This document shows positions 58,943 through 64,000 of a stretch of 64,000 nucleotides of DNA, piece after piece. The notes under the pieces are model-generated. The model saw only the letters and a list, made by a program, of their open reading frames with translations, did no database searches and was not told the DNA's origin. The stretch is taken from contig CAZTXP010000129.1 of NCBI GenBank assembly GCA_964617355.1, forward strand, positions 1-64,000. The letters run 5' to 3'. The first letter of the stretch is position 1; every line of letters starts with the position of its first letter. This stretch comes from CAZTDU01 sp964617355 (GTDB lineage Bacteria > Pseudomonadota > Gammaproteobacteria > Burkholderiales > SG8-39). The translations under genes and the position numbers were made by a program.

Positions 58943-59739
58943 TGCGCGGCCCTGGCGCGCTGCAGTTCGATCAGCTTCGCGTACTTCATGAAGCTGTTCA
59001 TGCAGCCGATCGCGATGTGCACGAGGCCCGCGAGGCCGTCGAGCATGCCTAGCCGCAGGAAGTAGAATTTCAGGAACCGCGCCACGGGCGAGGCGACGAG
59101 CCGCGCGTAGCCGGCACTCGCGCCGCTCGCGTGCAGGCGCTCGGCGGCCAGCGTGGTGTACCGGTTCTGCTTCTCGAGGTACTGCGAAAGCGTCTCGGCC
59201 GATTCGTGCAGCAGGTCGCCTTCGAGGGTGGCCGGCTCGCCCTCGTGCAGCACCTTCTCGTGCACTGTGTCGTCGCTCCAGCGTGCGCGGCGCCGGTCGA
59301 AGAGACGCAGGCTCCAGTCCGGGTAGCCCTCGCCGTGGCGCAGCCAGCGGCCGAGGAAGCGGTTGCACCGTGCCATGCGGTAGACGGGGGAAGACGGCGC
59401 GGCCACGGCGGCCGAGACGCTGCGGGCGAGTTCCGGGGTCACGCGCTCGTCGGCGTCGAGGCAGAGCACCCAGTCGTGCGAGGCTTGCGCCACCGCGAAC
59501 TGCTTCTGCGGGCCGAAGCCGAGCCAGTCCTTCTCGATCACGCGCGCGCCGCGGCGCGCGGCGATCGCGCGCGTGTCGTCGGTGCTGGCCGAATCGACCA
59601 CCACGATCTCGGCGGCGAACGCGGCGCTCTCGAGGCACGCGTCGAGCTGCGAGGCGGCGTTGCGCGTGATCAGGACCACGGAGAGCGGGGCCCGCGCGGG
59701 AGCGTTCAAGGGCCTTCCCTTACAATCGGAAGCAGGCAT
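58939..59739 (-). CDS. waaE: LPS core glycosyltransferase, GT2 family (WaaE/KdtX-like)
   Basis: The 266-residue protein has LSVVLITRNAASQL, DSASTDDT, KDWLGFGPQKQFAV and CLDADERV, the pattern of WaaE/KdtX, which adds glucose to the LPS inner core, followed by RHGEGYPDWSLRLFDR. The C-terminal helix (MLDGLAGLVHIAIGCMNSFMKYAKL) is also typical. ATG 59739 lies 15 bases from the divergent waaC start. It is the first gene of the minus-strand unit ending in gmd. Confidence 0.88.
   Translation of the reverse strand: MPASDCKGRPLNAPARAPLSVVLITRNAASQLDACLESAAFAAEIVVVDSASTDDTRAIAARRGARVIEKDWLGFGPQKQFAVAQASHDWVLCLDADERVTPELARSVSAAVAAPSSPVYRMARCNRFLGRWLRHGEGYPDWSLRLFDRRRARWSDDTVHEKVLHEGEPATLEGDLLHESAETLSQYLEKQNRYTTLAAERLHASGASAGYARLVASPVARFLKFYFLRLGMLDGLAGLVHIAIGCMNSFMKYAKLIELQRARAAQ
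59721..59726 (+). promoter_or_regulatory. Possible -10 box before waaC
   Basis: TACAATCG lies 28 bases before the GTG of waaC and inside the first codons of the divergent waaE gene. It resembles the TATAATCG boxes elsewhere in the window. No clear -35. Confidence 0.35.
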
Positions 59740-59754
59740 TTTATCCGACGCGGC

Positions 59755-60708
59755 GTGCGCATCCTCTTCGTCAAGACCTCGTCCCTCGGGGACGTGATCC
59801 ACCACTGTCCCGCGGTCAGCGACGCGGCGCGCCACGTGCGCGGCGCGAGGATCGACTGGGTGGTCGAGGAGGCGTTTGCCGACGTGCCGCGCATGCATCG
59901 CGCGGTGCATCGCGTGATCCCGGTCGCGCTGCGCCGCTGGCGCCGCGCGCCGCTGCGGCGCTCGGTGCGCGACGAGTTCGCCGAGTTCCGCCGCGTGCTC
60001 GCGGAGGAGCGCTACGACCGCATCGTCGATACGCAGGGCCTGCTGAAGAGCGCCCTCATCGCGCGCCTCGCGCGCGGCCCGCGACATGGCTATGACCGTG
60101 GCAGCGCGCGCGAAGGCGTGGCGTCGCGCCTGTACGCCGGGCGCCACGCGGTGCCGCGCGGGCTGCACGCGGTGGAACGCAATCGTCGCTTGAGCGCCGC
60201 GGCCCTCGACTACCCGGCGCCGCACTCCGCGTGCGACTACGGGTTGCGCACAGGTCCGGATGCGCCGGTGGCGGTCGACGGCCCCTATTGCGTGCTGCTG
60301 ACGATGTCGAGTCGCGGTGACAAGCTCTGGGCCGGCGAGCGCTGGGTGGCGCTTGGCGAGGCGCTGGTGCGCCGCGGCCTGCGCTGCGTGCTGCCCTGGG
60401 GCAGCGAGGCCGAGCGCGCGCGCGCCGCCGGGATCGCGTCGCGACTGGATGGCGCGGTGGTCCTGCCGGCGCTGGGCATCGCGCAACAGGCGGCGCAGAT
60501 GGCGCAGGCGGTCGCGGTCGTCGGCGTCGACACGGGCCTGACGCACCTCGCGGTCGCGCTGGGTCGACCGACCGTGGGCATCTACACCAGCACGGAACCG
60601 GGGCTCACTGGCCTGCATGGCGGGGCGCAGGTGCGCAACACGGGCGGGGCGCACGCGGCGCCTTCCGTGGAGGCGGTGCTGTCCGCGCTCGACGCGGTCT
60701 CGCGCTGA
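59755..60708 (+). CDS. waaC: Lipopolysaccharide heptosyltransferase I
   Basis: The 317-residue GT9 protein begins RILFVKTSSLGDVIHHCPAV, close to the WaaC signature, and has TQGLLKSALIARLA and VVGVDTGLTHLAVALGRPTVGIY. It adds the first L-glycero-D-manno-heptose to Kdo of the lipid A inner core, using ADP-heptose. Position next to waaA supports the identity. The GTG at 59755 gives the standard N-terminus. The stop is immediately followed by the waaA ATG. Confidence 0.93.
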   Translation: MRILFVKTSSLGDVIHHCPAVSDAARHVRGARIDWVVEEAFADVPRMHRAVHRVIPVALRRWRRAPLRRSVRDEFAEFRRVLAEERYDRIVDTQGLLKSALIARLARGPRHGYDRGSAREGVASRLYAGRHAVPRGLHAVERNRRLSAAALDYPAPHSACDYGLRTGPDAPVAVDGPYCVLLTMSSRGDKLWAGERWVALGEALVRRGLRCVLPWGSEAERARAAGIASRLDGAVVLPALGIAQQAAQMAQAVAVVGVDTGLTHLAVALGRPTVGIYTSTEPGLTGLHGGAQVRNTGGAHAAPSVEAVLSALDAVSR

Positions 60709-61965
60709 ATGGGGCGCGGCCTCTACACGCTGCTGCTGGCCTGCGCGATGCCGCTGGTGCTGGCGCGGCTGTGGTGGCGCGGCCGTCGCGAGCCGGGCTA
60801 CCGGCGGCACGTCGCCGAGCGCTTCGGCTGGTATCGCGAGCGCGCGGCGAAGCCGGTGATCTGGGTGCACGCCGTCTCCGTGGGCGAGGTGCGCGCCGCG
60901 GCACCGCTGGTGCGCGCGATCGCGGAGCGATGGCCGGATTGCCGGGTGCTCGTCACCTGCATGACCGCGGCCGGCCGCGATGCGGCGGAGCAGGTCTACG
61001 GCGAGTCGGCGAGGGTGGCCTTCCTGCCTTACGACCTGCCTTCGTCGACGCGACGGTTCCTGGAGTGGTTCCGGCCGCGGGTCGGGATCCTGATGGAGAC
61101 CGAGGTGTGGCCGAACCTGATCGCCGCGTGCGGGGAGCACGGTGTTCCGGTGATGCTGGCGAACGCGCGCCTGTCGGAGAAGTCATCCCTGGGCTACGCG
61201 CGCCGGCCGCGCCTCTTCGGACCCGCGTTCGCGGCGCTGGCTGCTGTGTGCGCGCAGACCGACGCCGACGCCGCGCGGCTGCGCGAGCGCGGCGCGACCG
61301 GGGCGCGCACAACCGGCAACATCAAGTTCGACGTGATGCCGGATCCCGCTCGCGTCGCCGAAGGGCGCGAAGCCGCGCAGCGACTGGATCGTCCCGCGAT
61401 CGTGCTCGCCAGCACTCGCGAACGCGAGGAGGAACCCTTGCTGGACGCCGCGAGGGCGCTGGGCGACGCCTGTGCGATCGTCCTCGTGCCGCGTCATCCG
61501 CAGCGCTTCGACGAGGTGGCGGGGCTCGCCGAGGCGCGCGGCTACCCGGTCGCGCGTCGCAGCCGCGGCGAGGCGCTGGCAGGAAACGCCTTGCTGCTGG
61601 GCGACACCATGGGCGAGATGCCGTTCTACTACGGCATGGCGAGCGTGGCCGTGATCGGCGGCTCCTTCGAGCCGCTCGGCGGGCAGAACCTGATCGAGGC
61701 CTGCGCCTGCGGGGCGCCCGTGGTGATCGGGCCGAGCGTGTTCAACTTCGCGGAAGCGACGCGGCTCGCCGTCGCGGCGGGCGCGGCCGTGCAGGTCGGG
61801 TCGGCGAAGGAGGCACTGGAAGTCGCTGCCGCGATTGCGCGCGATCCGGTGCGCCGCGATTCAATGCGCGCGGCGGGGCTGGCGTTCTGCGCAAGCCACC
61901 GCGGCGCGACCGGGCGCCACGTCGAAGCGCTGGCGGAACTCCTTACTGCGCCAGCGCCGCGTTGA
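60709..61965 (+). CDS. waaA: 3-deoxy-D-manno-octulosonic acid (Kdo) transferase
   Basis: The 418-residue protein transfers Kdo from CMP-Kdo to lipid IVA at the inner face of the cytoplasmic membrane. An N-terminal hydrophobic anchor (LLLACAMPLVLARLWW), IWVHAVSVGEVRAA with the catalytic Glu, METEVWPN, RLSEKSSLGY and GGSFEPLGGQNLIEA are all WaaA signatures. Length is normal. The 3' end overlaps the convergent tolC-family gene by 23 bases. Confidence 0.96.
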   Translation: MGRGLYTLLLACAMPLVLARLWWRGRREPGYRRHVAERFGWYRERAAKPVIWVHAVSVGEVRAAAPLVRAIAERWPDCRVLVTCMTAAGRDAAEQVYGESARVAFLPYDLPSSTRRFLEWFRPRVGILMETEVWPNLIAACGEHGVPVMLANARLSEKSSLGYARRPRLFGPAFAALAAVCAQTDADAARLRERGATGARTTGNIKFDVMPDPARVAEGREAAQRLDRPAIVLASTREREEEPLLDAARALGDACAIVLVPRHPQRFDEVAGLAEARGYPVARRSRGEALAGNALLLGDTMGEMPFYYGMASVAVIGGSFEPLGGQNLIEACACGAPVVIGPSVFNFAEATRLAVAAGAAVQVGSAKEALEVAAAIARDPVRRDSMRAAGLAFCASHRGATGRHVEALAELLTAPAPR

Positions 61966-63271
61966 CTTCCTGGAGGTCTTCCTCGCGCAGGCTGCCGGCG
62001 GCGGCCTTCAGGCGCAGGTGGTTCGTGATCGTGTTGTAGCGCGCCACCGCGAGGTCGCGGCGGGTGGAAAAGAGCTGCTGCTGCGCGTTCAGCACGTCGA
62101 TGTTGATGCGCACGCCGACCTCGTAGCCGAGCTTGTTCGAGTCGAGCGCGCTCTGCGAGGAGACCAGCGCCTGCTCCAGCGCGCGCACCTGCGCGATGCC
62201 GTTGATCACCGCGAGATAGGACTGCTGCGCCTGCAGGACGGAAGTGCGCTTCGCGTTCTCGAGGTCCTGCTTCGCCTTCTCGAACAGCGCGGCGGCCTCG
62301 CGCTCGCGAGAACTGATCGCGCCGCCCTGGTACAGCGGCAGCGCGAGTTGCAGGCCCAGGGACCCGAGGTTGAGGCGCGAGCTGTTGGCGCTGATGTTGG
62401 AGCCCGTCTGCTCGGTCTGGCCGTAGGAGGCGACGAGATCGAGCGTCGGGTAATGCCCGGCCTTGCCGATACGCGTCTGCAGCTCGGCGATCTGGGTCGC
62501 CGCGTCCTGGATCACCACCGGGTAGGCCTGCTTGCGTGCGAGGTCGACCCATGCATTCATGTCCGCCGGCGACGGCTGCGCGAGCGTCACCTGGGGGCGC
62601 AGCGGCCGCAGGCCGGCGTAGTCGCGGCCGGCGATCTGCGCGAGCGCCTTCTTCTTGTTCTCGAGGTCGTTCTGCGCCGAGATCTCCTGCGCGACCACCA
62701 GGTCGTAGCGCGCCTGCGCCTCGTGGGTGTCGGTGATCGTCGCGGTGCCGACCTCGAAGTTTCGCTTGGCCTGCGCCAGTTGCTCGGAAATCGCCGCCTT
62801 CTGCGCCTGCACCAGTGCCAGCGTGTCCTGCGACGCGAGCACGTCGAAGTACGCCTGCGCGACGCGCACGACGAGGTCCTGCCCGGCCTGGCCGTAGGCG
62901 GCTTCGGCTTGCCGCACCTGCTGCTCCGCCTGGTCGTACTGCAGCCAGTTCTGCATCCGGAACACGGGCTGGGTGAGCTGCAGCTGGTAGTTGCGGTTGG
63001 TGAACCAGCGCTCGGACGCCGGGGCCGGGTTGCGTCCGTAGGGTTCGACCTCGAGGTTGCTGCGCGTCGCGGCGGCGGTGAGGCCGATGGTCGGCAGGGC
63101 GAGCGCCCTTCCCTGCGGCAGCTTCTCGAGTCCGGCCTGGAGCGCGTGGCGCGCCGCGGCGTAGGGCGCGTCGTACTTCGCCGCGTCGCGATACACCTGA
63201 AGCAGGTCCTGGGCGTGCGCCGTCGCGGCGATGCACGCGAGCGCGATGGAGAGGGCGAACCTTGCGATCAT
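61943..63271 (-). CDS. tolC: TolC-family outer membrane channel protein
   Basis: The 442-residue protein starts with a signal peptide (MIARFALSIALACIAATAHA, cleavage after AHA) and then two repeats rich in Ala, Gln and Leu typical of the TolC barrel-helix domains (YQLQLTQPVF; LGLQLALPLYQGG). It forms trimeric channels that work with inner-membrane pumps for protein or drug export. It is the third gene of the pcm - rhodanese - tolC unit, a typical betaproteobacterial order before waaA. Confidence 0.92.
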   Translation of the reverse strand: MIARFALSIALACIAATAHAQDLLQVYRDAAKYDAPYAAARHALQAGLEKLPQGRALALPTIGLTAAATRSNLEVEPYGRNPAPASERWFTNRNYQLQLTQPVFRMQNWLQYDQAEQQVRQAEAAYGQAGQDLVVRVAQAYFDVLASQDTLALVQAQKAAISEQLAQAKRNFEVGTATITDTHEAQARYDLVVAQEISAQNDLENKKKALAQIAGRDYAGLRPLRPQVTLAQPSPADMNAWVDLARKQAYPVVIQDAATQIAELQTRIGKAGHYPTLDLVASYGQTEQTGSNISANSSRLNLGSLGLQLALPLYQGGAISSREREAAALFEKAKQDLENAKRTSVLQAQQSYLAVINGIAQVRALEQALVSSQSALDSNKLGYEVGVRINIDVLNAQQQLFSTRRDLAVARYNTITNHLRLKAAAGSLREEDLQEVNAALAQ

Positions 63272-63300
63272 GCGGACCCCGGGGCGGCTGGCGTTCGAGT

Positions 63301-63624
63301 TCAGTAGACGGGCATAGACGCGTCGACGGTGCGAGCCCACGCGTCGACGCCGCCCGAGAGGTTGTGCACCTTCGAGAAACCCTGCCGCTCGAGGAACGCG
63401 GCGACCTGCATGCTGCGGCCGCCGTGGTGGCAGATCACCACCGTCTCCGCCGCCGGGTCGAGTTCGCCGAGGCGGGCGGGGACCTCCCGCATCGGCACCA
63501 GCAGCGATTCCGGCAGGTGGCAGGTCTGGAACTCCCACGGCTCGCGCACGTCGAGCAGCACCGGCCGAGCGCGCGAGGCGTCGGCGAGCCATTCGGACAA
63601 TTGCGCGGGGCGCAGCTGGTTCAT
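63301..63624 (-). CDS. Rhodanese-like domain protein
   Basis: The 107-residue single-domain protein has LLDVREPWEFQTCHLP and the active-site loop CHHGGRS, whose Cys can carry a sulfane sulfur, then GFSKVHNLSGGVDAW. It may act in sulfur transfer or detoxification. The ATG at 63624 (MNQLRPAQL) matches the family start; a longer reading to 63714 would add a low-complexity Arg/Ser-rich extension that overlaps pcm. It lies between pcm and tolC on the same strand. Confidence 0.92.
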   Translation of the reverse strand: MNQLRPAQLSEWLADASRARPVLLDVREPWEFQTCHLPESLLVPMREVPARLGELDPAAETVVICHHGGRSMQVAAFLERQGFSKVHNLSGGVDAWARTVDASMPVY

Positions 63625-63637
63625 CGGCGTCGGCCGG

Positions 63638-64000
63638 TCAGAATGCGAACCGGGCCGGCTGCTCGGCGTTCTCGAGCGGCGCGAGCAGGGTCTCGAAGAG
63701 GCCCGCCTGGGCAATGACGCCCGGCGCGGTGCAGGTGAAGAGGCGCGCCGACATGACCGGCGCGTCGCCCACGACCGCGAAGGCGCGGCCGCCCGGCGCG
63801 AGCTGCTCGAGCACGGATTGCGGCATCACCGGGACCGAGCCCGTGAGGACGATGACGTCGTACGGGGCCCAGCGGCCGTAGCCGCGCGCGCCGTCGCCGA
63901 TTTCCAGCGTGACGTTTTCCGCGCCGTGGCGCGCGAGGTTCGCGCGCGCGACCTCGGCGAGCTTCGGCTTGATCTCCACCGAGTAGACATGCGCGGCGCG
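63638..64000 (-). CDS. pcm: Protein-L-isoaspartate O-methyltransferase, C-terminal part (partial)
   Basis: The last 120 or so codons lie in the window; the start is beyond the right edge. EIKPKLAEVARANL, then GDGARGYGRWAPYDVIVLTGSVPVMP, which matches the PIMT motif around the SAM and substrate sites, identify it. The enzyme methylates isoaspartyl residues of aged proteins to allow repair. It is the first visible gene of the minus-strand unit with the rhodanese and tolC. Confidence 0.88.
   Translation of the reverse strand, partial: RAAHVYSVEIKPKLAEVARANLARHGAENVTLEIGDGARGYGRWAPYDVIVLTGSVPVMPQSVLEQLAPGGRAFAVVGDAPVMSARLFTCTAPGVIAQAGLFETLLAPLENAEQPARFAF

Noticed and set aside
1..64000. CRISPR array, tRNA or rRNA genes
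   Set aside because: No regularly spaced repeats, cloverleaf sequences or rRNA-like stretches were seen.

Overview
The window is 64 kb of very G+C-rich, tightly packed bacterial DNA, almost entirely devoted to cell-surface polysaccharide and lipopolysaccharide (LPS). The right end carries a pcm - rhodanese - tolC - waaA - waaC neighbourhood. This order, the ATGA/GTGA-coupled operons and a recurring TATAATCG-type -10 box before transcription units suggest a betaproteobacterium (Burkholderiales or a neighbouring order). That placement is inference. No tRNA, rRNA, insertion sequence, phage gene or CRISPR array is visible, and no gene-free stretch exceeds about 140 bases.

Region 1 (1-7648, plus strand): the end of a TPP-dependent dehydrogenase E1-alpha gene, a frameshifted E1-beta, a DegT-fold dehydratase-like enzyme with His in place of the PLP lysine, heptose-nucleotide genes (hddC-like, gmhA), a sugar epimerase, a Nudix hydrolase and rmlBAC. 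Two minus-strand genes (Nudix, EamA transporter) follow. Region 2 (9244-21939, plus): a second heptose-type module with a SIS isomerase, GmhB phosphatase, transaldolase, two epimerases, a HldE-like kinase/nucleotidyltransferase with reversed domain order, a run of three oxidoreductases of which two have lost hallmark catalytic residues, a methyltransferase, a split transketolase, another DegT-fold enzyme and a Nudix hydrolase. Transketolase and transaldolase could supply sedoheptulose 7-phosphate locally.

Region 3 (21973-27229, plus): a radical SAM protein, a Wzm/Wzt-type ABC exporter, two acetyltransferases and an FkbM methyltransferase. Region 4 (27341-37630) is visibly poorer in G+C and looks acquired. 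It encodes a methyltransferase, an aminotransferase, a radical SAM protein, a WbqC-family protein and a polyprenyl-phosphate-type GT2. On the opposite strand are a GT2-radical SAM fusion protein, a large GT-C-like membrane protein and a flippase-like membrane protein. Region 5 (37729-50888, plus): two tandem paralogues of a family I do not recognise, a CDP-glucose-based cassette for a probable C-methylated 6-deoxyhexose (rfbF, rfbG, C-methyltransferase, epimerase, reductase), a methyltransferase and three GT2 glycosyltransferases.

Region 6 (50873-64000): manC with two glycosyltransferases on the minus strand, two GT9 enzymes on the plus strand, then waaE-like, UDP-glucuronate epimerase, DUF4254 and gmd on the minus strand, waaC and waaA on the plus strand, and tolC, a rhodanese and pcm (cut by the window end) on the minus strand.

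Together the genes would supply dTDP-, CDP-, GDP- and heptose-nucleotide sugars, assemble a glycan with about a dozen glycosyltransferases, decorate it with acetyl, methyl and possibly radical-SAM-made groups, and export it through an ABC transporter. The least explained parts are the GT2-radical SAM fusion, the tandem paralogues at 37729 and 39651, and the oxidoreductases lacking catalytic residues.
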